Below, piece after piece: positions 1 through 11,300 of a stretch of 64,000 nt of DNA (positions are counted from its first letter, which is position 1; every line of letters begins with the position of its first letter). Source of the DNA: Lumnitzera littorea. Its lineage: Eukaryota > Streptophyta > Magnoliopsida > Myrtales > Combretaceae. The DNA lies in NCBI GenBank assembly GCA_024138015.1, contig JAMXBB010000010.1, forward strand, positions 76,939,541 to 77,003,540. Reading direction: 5' to 3'. The notes beneath the pieces are model-generated. The model searched no databases and was not told the origin of the DNA. It worked only from the letters and a program-made list of their open reading frames with translations. Both the position numbers and the translations under genes were made by a program.

Positions 1-492
1 GATAGCCATCATGTAACACGTGTCTTTTAGCATAACATTCTAAAAAGATTCCTTACTTTTCTATACAGGATATTCTTTGTTGTTTCTACCTTTCTTTAGT
101 AGGTTTCATGTATTTTATTTGTGAATTACCTTTTTGTCTTTTGCATGTATGCCCTATAACCCTAGTAGAGTTAGTTTATAAACCTCATTTACTTGTACTC
201 AAACAACATATTACATTGCATTATTGAATATTACAGACTTCCTTTCCTAAGCAACTTTAATGTTCTCATTCTATCTCTTAACTCTTATTTATTCTTTTTA
301 GTAAGGAGTAGTGTTGAGTAACCTTATAGTTTAGACTAGTAAGTTACATTCGGTGAATTGTAGGTCGAATAGGATCAATTGGCGTATCATATCTAATTGG
401 TAGCTACCCAGAATTTTTAACCCCTTAGTTTTTCTTTTAGTCCTCGTTCTTTGTGGTGCTTTCTTCGTATGTATAACTCTAGAGACACATCA
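1..492 (+). repeat. Partial 5' LTR of the 1-10295 gypsy element
   Basis: This aligns along its length with 9814-10295, for example the shared CAGGATATTCTTTGTTGTTT and the TATA-like stretch near 175 (TTTATAAACC) matching 9985 onward. The right boundary is set where the two copies stop matching (ACACATCA here, ATACATTA at the 3' copy), immediately before the primer-binding site. By eye the two LTRs differ at roughly one base in ten, so the insertion is old. Confidence 0.88.
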
Positions 493-499
493 ACTTTGC

Positions 500-509
500 T
501 GGTATCATA
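500..509 (+). other. Primer-binding site, initiator Met-tRNA type (decayed)
   Basis: TGGTATCATA lies 7 bp after the LTR end and matches the first eight bases of TGGTATCAGAGC, the sequence complementary to the 3' end of plant initiator methionine tRNA and the usual PBS of many plant LTR retrotransposons. The downstream bases have diverged. Confidence 0.65.
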
Positions 510-1234
510 ACATCATTTTAAGAAGGAGTGTACAAAATTGCAATGAAGTTTTATTCGTGTTTGTAATTAGTAGTTGTTATGTTCCTTCTATAGTTACTAC
601 AGTGTGTTCTTATGAAGCAAGTTTAAAGTTATGAGCTACGAAGTAGAAGTTTGTGGATTAGTAAGTGTAGTTTTTATTACTACTCCGTTATACTTTGTTT
701 TTCGCTACAAAAATAGAGCAAGTTCATTTCTATTGTAGTCAAGTGAGTATTGGGTGTTGAAATTGTTAAAGTGTGTTAGTAGGGTTTTAGGTATAAGCAG
801 AAGTGTTTGTTAGGTACTATGTTGTCGACTTGTTGTAGAAAATATTACACAATGTCTGATTTAAGTGTTCAAGGAGTTATTAGAGACTTAAGTAATGGTG
901 CTCATACTGGTTGAGGTCAAAATGATATTAATACCTTGGGTTAGTTAATGACAAGCCTAACAAACTTACCAATCTTGTTTAAGGTTTGGTTATTACGATG
1001 CAAGCCAATAAGCAAGAATCACAAGGTATACTTCGTTGTAACCTACTTCAGAATATTCTTAAGTGACGTTATGGCCAAGGTGGCTAAGCTAATCACCCAA
1101 TTCGACCCCATTGAGTTGGAAGAGTTACAGATCGAGCTACTAGATGACGATTAGAGTTGGCGGAGATTGAGGATGTAGATTTAGAAGATGATGGAGAGGA
1201 AAAAGAAGAGGTTGATTATAACTAGGCATGAGAG
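510..1234 (+). other. Untranslated leader of the gypsy element
   Basis: Between the PBS and the first recognisable gag codons no conserved coding motif was found. A 68-codon open stretch at 948-1154 overlaps the probable N-terminal gag region, but I could not match it to anything. From about 1150 to 1235 the sequence is acidic-codon rich (GAG/GAA/GAT), as is common just upstream of the gag domain in such elements. Confidence 0.45.
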
Positions 1235-1251
1235 AGAAGAAGCCAAGCTCC

Positions 1252-1760
1252 TCGAGGACTTGACAATGTCAAGGTCAAAATCCTACCTTTCAGTAGAAGT
1301 GGAGATGCAGATAAATATTTAGAATGGGAAGAGAAAGTTGAGAAAGTACTTAATTGTTATGAGATTCACAATGTTGTAAAAGTACAAAGGTTTTATATAC
1401 TAGAAAAGGCCATTAAAGTAGTATAGAGGGTTGAAAAGTAAAAAAGAAATGTTTCAAGTAAACTTGGGCTAAGCTTTTCCCGAGCTCCTATTCTACGCCA
1501 ATTTATTCATGCTAAGCCAAGGAAACCCTTGCAAGTCGAGGAAAAATATGACTGACCCGTTGATGGTCGAGCAAGCCAAAAGAGCTAAGTTGAAGATAGG
1601 CTGACCTCAAGGGCATATGAGAAATGATAGACCTCTGGATGGAAGGCAAACAAGGTGAAGTGCTTTAAATGCTTAAGTTTTAGACAAATGGTTATTGAGT
1701 GTCCAAACCAATGTGCTACGGTACCCCGAGGAGATATAATGGATAATATCGACAAGAGTG
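1252..1760 (+). pseudogene. gag remnant with CCHC-like zinc knuckle
   Basis: Translation from 1252 gives GLDNVKVKILPFS followed by a KYLEWEEKVEKVL motif, the characteristic start of the retrotransposon gag domain in plant gypsy elements (PPF...G...P..YLEWE...E). Downstream, 1661-1702 reads KCFKC then nine residues then C: a CX2CX4HX4C zinc knuckle in which the His is replaced by Gln. The centre of the domain is damaged by stops and indels (for example near 1425-1560). Gag would form the nucleocapsid particle that packages the element RNA. No complete frame remains. Confidence 0.75.
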
Positions 1761-1889
1761 AGCCAAAGGGGGAGAAGAATACTAGAAGAGTTTAAGTTGA
1801 AGAGGGAGAAGAGACCTGTGTCTATGCCGACTAGGGAGAAGTAATGACATTAGTATTAAGATAAGTGCTGAGCTCCTTATCGAGCTCTA

Positions 1890-2565
1890 AAGAAGACCAA
1901 CGGGAGAATTTATTCCACACCAAGTGCACCATTAAGAGATAGTTGTGCACCATCATTATAGATAAGGAGAGTTGTACCAACGTAGTTGTACAATCCTTAG
2001 TGTAGAAGTTAAGACTATTGACCTCTAAGCACACCAAACCTTATAAGTTATACTACCTTTATGATAAGAGTGCTCTGCATATCATTGAACAAGTATTCGT
2101 GCCTTTTATTATTAGGAATGTATATGGGGATGAAATGGTGTGTGATGTTGTCCCCTTGAGAGCTTCACATATATTACTTAGATGACCTTAGTTGTTTAAT
2201 TGACGTGTTACTCACGACAAATATAAGAACACCTATGCCTTTATTAAGGATGGAAAGAAAATTATGCTGCAACTCATGACACTAGCCTAGGTAAACAAGG
2301 CCCATAACCAGCTTACCAGAGCTAAGAAGAAGAAAGCCTTAATGATGAGCTGGAGAGAGCTTTGAGCTGCTGAGAAGGCTAATGAGCTTATGTTTCTATT
2401 GATCAGAAGATTGTTAGAGATAAGAAATTTGGAAGATGGTCCTAATGAGATCTGATGATTAATTGATGAATTTTCCAACCTATTCTCCAAAGAGTTGCCT
2501 AAAGGACTAGCCTTAGTTTGAGGCATAGAACATTGTATTAACCTACAACCAGGTACAGTTGGTGT
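1890..2565 (+). pseudogene. Aspartic protease and pol linker remnant
   Basis: The motif LCTIIIDKESCTNVV near 1940-1985 corresponds to the retropepsin active site I-I-D-x-G-S-x-x-N-V of plant gypsy polyproteins. The catalytic Asp is kept, but the following Gly is Glu. Downstream the family-typical segments remain: FHTKCTIK before the site, HTKPYKLYYL, VCDVVPLRASHILLR and FIKDGKKIMLQL. The linker motif LPKGLALV...HCINLQPGT at about 2490-2560 normally precedes RT. Scattered TAG/TGA codons inactivate it. The reading breaks off abruptly at 2571, where a LINE piece begins. Confidence 0.8.
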
Positions 2566-2571
2566 TGATGC

Positions 2572-3700
2572 ACATTGGGAGCATTTTTGTAGATAGCTTT
2601 AAAAAGTTGTTTGCTACTTGTAGTTTTAAATGCTAGGGTGATACCTTAAAGTGGGCAGAATAAGTGGTGTCTTTGGAATTAATGAAAGGTTGTACACGCC
2701 TGTTGGGATTGAGGAAGTTAAGGCAACAACATTTCAACTAGGCGCATTTAAGGCACTAGGTCTTAGTGGCTTTCCGGAGATATTTTATCAATCTTATTAG
2801 AGTATTATTAGACCCTCATTGACTACAATAACTCAATAGTTTTTCCTTATAGGTACTCTTCCTTTCTCCTTAAATGATACTGACCTTATGCTTATTCCAA
2901 AAAGTTCTTAGTTCATCTAAGGTTACTCATTTTAGACCAATTAGTCTATGTACACATTTACATAAAATTGAGTAAAAAATAATTGTTAATAGGCTAAAAC
3001 CTTTCCTTAATGATTTCATTTTTGAAAATCAAAGTGCTTTTATATCAAGACGTATGATTCAAGATAATGTTGTGACTATACATGAACTTTTTCATTTTTT
3101 TAAAAAAATAAGAAGAGTAAAGAGACTCCTATCACTCTATCATAATGAATATGAGCAAAGCTTATGACAGGGTTGACTGGGATTTTCTGGAAGTTGTCAT
3201 GTTGAAAATGGGTTTTTTTCTAATGTTTAGGTAAAGTAGATTATGAAGTGTGTGCATAGCATTAAGTTTAATGTTACGATTATGGGTGCAGGGTAGGAAG
3301 GGTTATGCTTAGTAGAGGAATTTGATAAGGTTGGGATCCCTTATCTTCTTATCTGTTTGTTATAATGATAGATGTGCTTTCTAAGGGATTAATCAAGGCT
3401 TATGATAGTAGCTAGATTAAAGAAGTTAAAATAGAAGCTAGTTGTCCTACTCACTTATTTATTTTTTGCATATGACTCTTTGTTTTTTTATGGAAGTTGA
3501 GGATTGGAGTATTACTAATTTGAAAAGGCTAATTTCTCAGTATTGTAAAGCATTGAACCAACTGATCAATTTTGACAAATCGGTTGTTTTTAATCATGCT
3601 AATCTAAAGCTTGACCACCAAAAAATTGGGAGGATGTTGGGTATTCCTAAATCTACAAATCCTAGGAAGTATTTAAGACTTCTAATTATGTAGGGAAGAT
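2572..3700 (+). mobile_element. LINE RT fragment, copy 1 (same family as 19206-20335)
   Basis: These 1,129 bases match 19206-20335 (1,130 bases) nearly base for base on the same strand. They cover the central RT domain: NMSKAYDRVDWDFLE at 3148-3190 is the L1-type palm motif, and the catalytic box at 3462-3476 reads F-A-Y-D instead of F-A-D-D. Both the 5' and 3' parts of the LINE are missing. The piece sits inside the protease-RT linker of the gypsy element. It carries the same stop codons, frameshifts and catalytic substitution as the 19-20 kb copy, so it was dead when the two copies separated, or was copied at the DNA level. Confidence 0.88.
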
Positions 3701-3732
3701 AAAAAAATTGGGAGGATGTTGAGCATGTGCAT

Positions 3733-6700
3733 TGACAGTTGTATGAGGCCTATATTTGACAAATAAGAATCAAATGAGTAAATTTCGAATATTAGTGAAA
3801 TTAACCCGATTAATCTAGAATCTTACAAATAGGCTCAAGACATTAAGCAAGGAGACCTTATGGACTCGGATATATATTATAGCTAAAATAGTATAATTTA
3901 ATTGTATTAGATATTATTCATTGTAATCACATAAAATAGGTTTCGTTAGTTTGTAAACTTTTAAAGATAAGTTATATATGTAATAAAATTAATATAGGAC
4001 ATAAAATCAAATATATAATATGTACGTACATGTGGTGTGTAATTTTTTAGTATATATGTATAGCCTTATTTAGTTAAAATATCCTAATATATGCATTTTA
4101 GGCCTAAATAACCTAAGAAAATTAATAAGAAAAACAACTGGAAAATTGATAAAAAAAATCACTAACAAATTATAAAAAATTCATGGCAATTGGGATTAAG
4201 TGGTTAGGGCATGTGGAAAGGCCATGGATAGTTGTTGGTGTGGTAGATAAGAAGATCATGCAAATTGAGCAAGGTATTTGAGGGAAAATGCAAGAAGAGA
4301 GAGAGAAGAAAATTCATTTTAGCATCAAAACAGATTGGAAAAATACAGAAATCCTCTCCAACATTTACTACATGCAAACTAGGGTTCAAGAAAATTAGGT
4401 GATGGATTTAGGGATTTAAAGAAGTAAATTAGGAAAAATTACAAAAAATAGGTGTAATCTAATCATTGGAGAGTACGGAAGTTTAAAGAGTTGCTAGAGC
4501 TTAACCACCACCACCGCTACCACCAAAAGCTACACCTACTGCTTGGAGCTGCTGATAAGGAGGGAGCAATCGCTAGTGGCAAGAACTTCAAATTTCAATG
4601 AGTGTCTATTCTTGTCCGATTTTGTAAAATTTTACAAAAATACCCAGAAAATTATGAAAAAAATTAATCCTACATATTTTATGTATAGAATCTGGGAAAA
4701 AAAATCATTTTGCATAAATTTAGTAGGTAATATATATGTCCTTAAAAAATCAAAGAAATCAAACAATTATCAAAATTGAAATAAATTAGGTAAACGACAT
4801 AGTTTCTACTTTAAAATTTTTCTACAAACTATCATAAGTTAATATTAATGTACTACGTGAAAGTTTTTTGTGATACTATTTTTCATATTTTTATTTGATT
4901 TTTGAGCTTTAAATTATGCTAAAAATGGCATTTTAGTGAAGAATAATATGTTTCTTTCGATAATCCTACTTAGATACTGAGTTTGAAGCATATTTGGAGT
5001 ATGGATACTGTTCTAGAGTGATTGGATTGATTGGTAAAGTGAGAAGTTATGAGAAGTTATGAGAAGTTAGAAATTAGCCTTAAATAATAAAGTTAGTATT
5101 TGATTAATGTTATTAAACTTGAAATAATTGATGAATTATGATATAATATGTGAGGATTAAGGAAGTAATGAAACTGAGGAAAGTTTGTTTGAAGTGTTAT
5201 TACTGTTTTTAATTTGATTTTATAGTTATAACTTAAAAGGAAAGTTAGAAAATTAGCTAAACTTAAGATCTTAGCTAAGAGCAGATGATAACTCAAAAGA
5301 TTTTGAGGATGAATTTTACACTAAACTAATACTCAAGGAGTAGGTTAAAAGCAAAAATTATGAAGTAAATGTGAAAACAGGGGAAGGAGAGGATTAGTTA
5401 GAAGATGATTTTATTAAAAAGCCTATAAGCAACAGAGTCAAAGGATAGCTCAAAAGATTGTTGAATATGAAGTTTAACTTAGAGAAATTTAGAGATTGTC
5501 TCAGAGGATAAAATCAATGTAACAAATAATCCTACATAGCTCAGAGAGTAACTTAGAGGATTTTTGGACTAAAGGAAAACTACTATAAAACTACCTAAAG
5601 CTAAACCTAAAGGATTTTTAACTAAAGAAAACCACTATAAATCACTCAAATCATAACTCAGAGGATGTGGCTAATTAGGGAAATTTGTAAAAATCATTAA
5701 TGAGTTAATAAATTGTGATTTTTAAGTGGAAATAACTTAGGAAATTTATGACTAAACAACCAAAAACATATAAAACAAACTAATGACTAATGAATCAAAG
5801 CTTGAAAACTAATATATTGTATATTTTTAGGGACAATTGAAGAACGAGGTAGCCATGGTCAAGAGTAACTACTAGTAAGCACAAGTAAGTTAGCATCGAT
5901 GCTTTGTAGCATATCGAAATATCATATCAAGATACTTGGAGAAGTAAGAATGCTTGTTTGTGGTTGTAGCTAGATTATTTGTGTGTGTGTTATGTGTATG
6001 CCTGTAATACTGATTAATGATTGGGAGTTAAACTCTAAGTGTTGTTTTTTACTTGAATATATCATGTCTTGCGTATATGAACTTGGTTGCTCACTTAGTA
6101 ATTTGGATTAATCTTGAATTAATTAAAGACCTAACTTAATGTTCATGAACCTAATAGAGGTAACAATTAGGTTATTAGACTAAATATCGATACTTCAGTA
6201 AGGATAGCAGAAAGAGTTTTTTGCCTACCCTTAATCGAACAAAGTGACTAGAGAGGGGGTCGTGGTAAAGTTAAGAATTGTAGTTCAAATACTGTCTAGG
6301 GAGGAGGGTGTTCTTTATTGCACAAGGCTGGATTTAGTTTAATAGTGTCGCATTGAAATCCCTCAAAATCTAGGTTAGAGTGGACGAAATTACTTTAACT
6401 TCATAATGAACTAGTTAAACATTGTGAGATGCTTCATCATTTGTTTGTTGTATTTGCATTTAATTAATGATTAAACAACCATGTTTGCTAATGTATTCTT
6501 ATGACTTAGTCCCTTCTTACTAAGCTAATTAAGCTTACATCCCAATAGATTGTTTAGTAGGTATGGAATAAAAATTGCAAATGTCTCATTACAGTTGTCC
6601 ACAGGTTAGTTTCAATGGGTTGAGGAGTGAAATGGTAAATTCTAACAAATAGATCGAAGCTGATGTTACTTTTTTTTTTCTTTTGTAGGAGGGTTATAAG

Positions 6701-6943
6701 ATCTTCTTGGGAGGCCTTATAGTCTTCGATAACTTACTGTTATATCTATATATGTAATATAGTCCTCCTATGGAGATGTATAATTCCTTTTGAAAAACTC
6801 TAGAACTTTTGATGTATGATAAGCTATGTAAAAAAACTAAATTATCTATAAGTATGAGAATATGTATTTTGTAAAGTGTTACTACATAGGTCTTATTTAC
6901 TACAAGTGCCCATCTGACTGCTTCAAAGCTAGTTGAGTTGTCA
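3733..6943. repeat. Possible long solo LTR (Tekay/Del-like) nested in the gypsy element
   Basis: This 3.2-kb block separates the LINE piece from the point where gypsy RT resumes. It has no coding motif. Its ends read TGACAGTT and AGTTGTCA, close to inverted copies of each other, as for an LTR (TG...CA). The right end (6690-6943) resembles by memory the 3' ends of Tekay-type LTRs, with a phrase like TACTACAAGTGCCCATCTGA. Long LTRs of about 3 kb occur in that lineage. I did not find a clear 5-bp target duplication, the second LTR is absent, and the block could instead be several unrelated fragments. Confidence 0.35.
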
Positions 6944-6979
6944 TTCACTTTATGTAGACTATAACCATGTTAGCAACTA

Positions 6980-8130
6980 AGGAGGGTAGCTTCTAGCCTA
7001 GGTTGGTTTATATGGTAGAGTTATTACAACTCCTTGAGTTTGGAACATGATAAGTCGTGCTATCAACCATATTACCATCAAGTACAGATACCCAATACCA
7101 AGGCTTTGTGACATGTTAGATGAGTTACATGGTGCTCAAATATTTTCGAAGATTGATTTACAAAGTGACTACCACCAAATTTACATGAAGCTTAGTGATG
7201 AATGGAAGACTGCTTTCAAGACAAGACATGATCTCTATAAATGGTTGGTTATATCATTCGGACTTACAAATGCACCAAGAATATTTATGTGGATTATGAA
7301 TCACGCGATTCACCCTTTAATTGGAAGATGTGTGGTTGTATACTTCGGTGACATATTAGTGTATAGTGTCAACTTGAACAACCATGTTCAACATCTCTAA
7401 GCTGTTTTTGACATTTTATGAGTCGAGAAGTTATATAAGAACCTAAAAAAATGTATGTTCTATTAAAGTGAAGTTGTCTTTCTTCGGTATGTAGTATCTA
7501 GAGAAGAAATCCGAGCAGATGAGGAAACGGTCCAACCTATCCTAAAATGGCCGACGCCAAAGAATGTCACTGAAGTACAAAGTTTTCATAGTCTTACTTT
7601 TTTCTATAGGCGATTTATCAAAAACTTCAGTAAGATTGCAGCCTTATTGATTGAATTGAAAAAGAAGAATGATGGATTCCAATAGAATGACCAAGCTAAG
7701 CAGAGCTTCAGGAAAATCAAGGAGAAGCTCATTGTTACCCCTATCCTGGCCCTACCAAATTTTGATAAGCCATTTGAATCAGAATACGATGTGTTAAGCA
7801 TTAGCATCGATGCAGTCTCGATGTAGGAATGACGACTAGTTGCTTACCACTGCTTACCACTATAAGAAGCTTAGTGGTGTCATACTAAATTATTCTATAT
7901 ATGAGAAAGAGTTATATTTACTTTTTTGAGCTTTTATTGTGTAGCAATACTATTTATAACCATAAGAATTTTTTATTTATACAGACCATAAGTCCTTAAA
8001 ACATCTTGAAAGTCAGAATAAACTTTTGAAAAGCAAAGTAAAGTGGCTAAAATTTATGGAAGGTTTTTCTTACGTAATCCAATATAAGAAGGGTAAAGCC
8101 AACGTAGTCACAAATGCCTTGTCACATTAG
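6980..8130 (+). pseudogene. Reverse transcriptase and RNase H remnant of the gypsy element
   Basis: The RT is best preserved from 7047 to 7400: SRAINHITIKYRYPIPRL (the plus-strand gypsy RT motif following the usual WRMCVD), then FSKIDLQSDYHQI, LYKWLVISFGLTNAPRIF, and the catalytic box VVYFGDILVYS. In that box the usual YxDD has become Y-F-G-D, removing one metal-binding Asp. The same frame continues through the thumb and connection (WPTPKNVTEVQSF, FYRRFIKNFSKIA) to about 7840, with only stop codons, until a 10-bp tandem duplication (TGCTTACCAC twice, 7841-7860) shifts the frame. RNase H ends with IYTDHKSLKHL and KGKANVVTNALSH near 8100-8130. Confidence 0.9.
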
Positions 8131-8224
8131 TAAACCTTATTGACTACCCTATGGTTCTATTCTTGAGTAGTGTAAAGAAAGAGTTGTTGTTAGAGGATAT
8201 TATCTTAAGGATAGCTATTTATTT

Positions 8225-9470
8225 AAGGAAAAGAGGTTGTGTATACCGAGCTATTCCATACGCGAGCTGTTGGTGAGGGAAGGTCATGGTGGTAGATTGT
8301 TTTGTCATTTTAAAGATACCAAAATAGCTAACATGTTAAAAAAAAAAAAAACTCTTACTAGCTTGATTTAGCTAATGATGTCTATAAGGTAGTTGGTAGT
8401 TACGAAGTGTGCAAGAAAGCTATGGAAAATAGAAAGCTACATGGAGAAAAAATGCCTTTACCTATATAGACCTCACCTAGGGTTGATCTTAGCTTAGACT
8501 TTGTCTTAGGTTTGCTTCGGATATCTAAAGGAAGAGATTCAATCCTTGTTGTAAAAGACCGCTTTAGCAAAATGGCAATCTTCATCCCATGTCATCAAAT
8601 TAATGATGTTTTATATATTGTTGACTAGTTTTTGTAGGAAGTTGTCCATCTGCAAGGAATGCCAAAGACTATTGTCTTAGATCGAGATACAAATTCTTGA
8701 GCTATTTTTTAAAGTCTCTTTGGAGAAAACTTAGAACTACGCTTGTGCCCAGTTTTAGTAGCTACCCTCAAACTAATGACTAAACTGAAATAGTAAATAG
8801 GATGCTAAGCAACTTACTATAGGCTATCATAGGAAAGAATTTAAAAGATTGGGATTTGTATCTTCCCATTGTAGAGTTCGCATATAACCAAAGTATCTAT
8901 GATACCAATAGGAAGAATCCATTCAAGGTCGTCTATGGCCTCAATCTTACTATTCCCCTAAATCTAATCAGTTCCTTCGTAGTTATAGAAGAAAGTCAGT
9001 CCGGATTCACTTGAGCTCAAGAATTACAGGAACTACATTAGTCCATAATAAGGAAGGTTACTAAGTTCAATAAGAGACAACAAGAGATCAGTAGGCATAG
9101 CCACCAAACTATTTCTTTCAGACTAGGTGACTTAGTATGGATTTACCTCAACAGGGAAAGATTTCTACACCTGAGACAGAGTAAGCTATTTTCACAAGCT
9201 GATGGTCCATTCAAAGTCCTACATAAGATCAATCGCAATGCTTATTAGATTGAATTACTCAAGAATTATGGTGTTTCCTTCATCTTCAATGTGTTCGACT
9301 TGATTCCCCACCAATTAGAAGAAGACTCAGATGATGCTAGAACATAGTAAGAGCTAGAAACCTTGATAGATTTGAGGGAAAATCCTTTTAACCCCCAAGT
9401 AAATGATAGAAATCAACTCCTCAAGCCGTTCACTCGCAGTTGAGCTAGAGGACTATAAAGACTTGTGTGA
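8225..9470 (+). pseudogene. Integrase remnant of the gypsy element
   Basis: Recognisable parts in order: RLCIPSYSIRELLVREGHGG (start of the zinc-binding domain), SLDFVLG with the first catalytic Asp near 8498, IVLDRD with the second Asp near 8680, and PQTND...TEIVNRML with the catalytic Glu near 8790. Then follow VEFAYNQS, VVYGLNLTIPLNLI, and the C-terminal part FRLGDLVWIYLNRERF, ADGPFKVLHKIN and DLRENPFNP. All three D, D, E residues can still be read, but in different frames; a poly-A run at 8337-8350 is one of the disruptions. Integrase would join the element DNA to the host chromosome. No chromodomain is visible after it. Confidence 0.85.
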
Positions 9471-9525
9471 AGAATGCTAGCTCGATACCCCATTTAAGAT
9501 AAGGATTCCTATCTTGAATTCCAGC

Positions 9526-10295
9526 TGTCACATTTCTACCGACCCGAACACTAAGCTCTAATAAGGACTAACACAATTCTCAAGCTGTTGTCGAGCAAAA
9601 GTGTTATCCTGCCAAGCAACCCCAATCCATTGTCGAGATCATACCATGATTCTATTAACTTCTAAGCCGACCAACATCAAACCTTTGTTCGAGTCAAGCT
9701 ACGAGATACCCGACCTGAAGAGGATCTAAACATTCTTTAGTGACCAAGCCCTGACTTGAATAAGATCAAGTATACTTAAGTAAGACTAACTACGTTCCAG
9801 ACTATCAACTACCATGTGACACGTGTTTTTTAGCACAATATCTTGAAAGGATTCCTTACTTTTCCATACAGGATATTCTTTGTTGTTTTTACCTTTTTTT
9901 ACTATGTTTCATGCATTTCATTTGTAAATTACCTTTTTGTCTTTTCTATGTATGCCCTATAACCCTAGTGGAATTAATATATAAACCCCATTTACTTGTA
10001 CGCAGGTAACACATTACATTGCATTATTGAATATTACAAACTTCCTTTCCTGAGTAACCTTAGTGTTTTCATTCTATCTCTTAATTCTTATCTATTTCCT
10101 TTAGCAAGGAGTAATGATGAGTGACTCTATAGTTCAAACCAATAAATCATATGCAATGAATTGTAGGTTGAGTAAGATCAATTGGCATATCATATCCGAT
10201 TGGTAGCTGTCCAGATTTGCAAACCCCTTTGTTTTTCTTTTAGTTCTCATTTGTTGTGGTGCTTTCTCTGTACATACAACCTCAGAGATACATTA
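9526..10295 (+). repeat. 3' LTR of the gypsy element
   Basis: The LTR starts at TGTCACATTTCTACCGACCC, and its right half (from 9814) matches the 5' LTR at the window start. A TATA-like motif (AATATATAAACCCC) lies near 9980. The end is placed at 10295 by comparison with the 5' copy. The left end is set by the TG dinucleotide and the loss of integrase-side sequence, and is less certain. No polypurine tract could be recognised just upstream. Confidence 0.82.
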
Positions 10296-10434
10296 CTAAG
10301 CAAGTAGGCAAAATGTTCCTCATATATATAATGTATAGGAGTTCGAATAGTAGTAGCTCAGGAAAAAGTAATGATGTCAAATGCTAAAGTGCCTAGAATT
10401 CAAACATATAACTCCATTGTATCCTAATTTGTAG

Positions 10435-10629
10435 TATAATAGTTACTACAGGCAATGTTCTATAGTTTATGGTACATACAAAGGAAGAGGAAAAGGAGCA
10501 ACTAATGGATATGAAACTAGAGTTAGAGCATTTGATAAGGATCAGGATTTGATCAAATTAAAAGCTGTAGGTAATGGTCTAATGTTGACTCTTTTAGTAG
10601 AAGGAAATAGATTGTACAGTCTAAGATAA
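10435..10629 (+). other. Unidentified coding-like segment
   Basis: Between a TAG at 10432 and a TAA at 10627 there is a 64-codon open frame without an obvious start. Its residues look protein-like (basic GRGKG, then alternating charged and hydrophobic positions such as RAFDKDQDLIKL and TLLVEGNRLYSL). A second possible stretch follows in the same region up to about 10750. I do not recognise the family. It could be an exon-like relic of a captured gene, a gag fragment of another element, or chance. Confidence 0.25.
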
Positions 10630-11040
10630 GTAATTAATAGAGAGAAAACTTATTCTAAACTAATTATCAACCGCATGGAAGGTCCATACTTTGTTCACAC
10701 TTTTAGATTGAAGCTTATTTTACATTCAAGCCTAACTTACATTATGGTAGTGCAAAAGGAGCATTTCATCTCCATAAGCATGTATGGGTTACATTGTCCA
10801 TTAATTAATATGTACACGAAACAAGATTGTTAAACTTGCAATTCTACTTAGAATTATTGGAGGGTCTATAGAATCAAAACATAAAAACGTAAGTTTCTTT
10901 TAAAAAATAACTTTCAAAAAATTATAAATATGCTTGTAATAGTTATAAAAAAATTAAAATACATAATAGGAATAAAGAAATGAAAAATTTTAGTTCTTTT
11001 TCTATAAAGTAATTCTCAATTTATAATCTAACATTTACAG

Positions 11041-11300
11041 TGTTACCCATGGACAATGTATGGACGCCCTACAACGATCATAGGCAACACATGCATACTC
11101 ATGGGCACCTAAGGGGGGCACCTAAGGGCGACACTTAGGCGATGCCCTAGGCGCTTATGGGCAATGCTTTGGTGCCCTTAGGGGACACTCTGTTGCCTAT
11201 GGGGGACGTATGAGCTCCTTGAGGCAATCATAGGCAACATATGGGTGCTCATAGGCGTCCAATGCGTTGCTTAAGTGTCGTCCATGGTCACTTGAAACTA
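11041..11300. repeat. GC-rich degenerate repeat island
   Basis: About 260 bases are much richer in G+C than all their surroundings and are built from variants of GGCAACATATG, GGGCACCTAAGG and CTTAGGCGATGCCCTAGGCG in both orientations. ATCATAGGCAACACATG at 11077 recurs as ATCATAGGCAACATATG at 11227, 150 bp later. The outer edges carry CCATGGACAATGTATGGACG and, near 11281, an inverted relative (CGTCCATGGTCACTTG). It could be the subterminal repeat region of a DNA transposon or a decayed minisatellite. No protein is encoded. Confidence 0.6.

Larger units (their letters stand above)
1..10295 (+). mobile_element. Degenerate Ty3/gypsy LTR retrotransposon (5' end cut by window edge)
   Basis: The sequence from about position 11 onward is repeated, with many substitutions, from about 9814 onward. 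These are the two LTRs. Between them, on the plus strand and in the expected order, are remnants of gag with a zinc knuckle, aspartic protease, reverse transcriptase, RNase H and integrase. The 3' LTR is 770 bp, so about 280 bp of the 5' LTR lies left of the window. The internal region is split between protease and RT by about 4.4 kb of foreign sequence (a LINE piece plus an LTR-like block). All reading frames carry stop codons, so the element is dead. No chromodomain was recognised after the integrase, so I do not assign a lineage within Ty3/gypsy. Confidence 0.9.

Noticed and set aside
4204..5296. Minus- and plus-strand ORFs of 60-80 codons in the LTR-like block
   Set aside because: No shared motif, no conserved start context, and length expected by chance in this composition.
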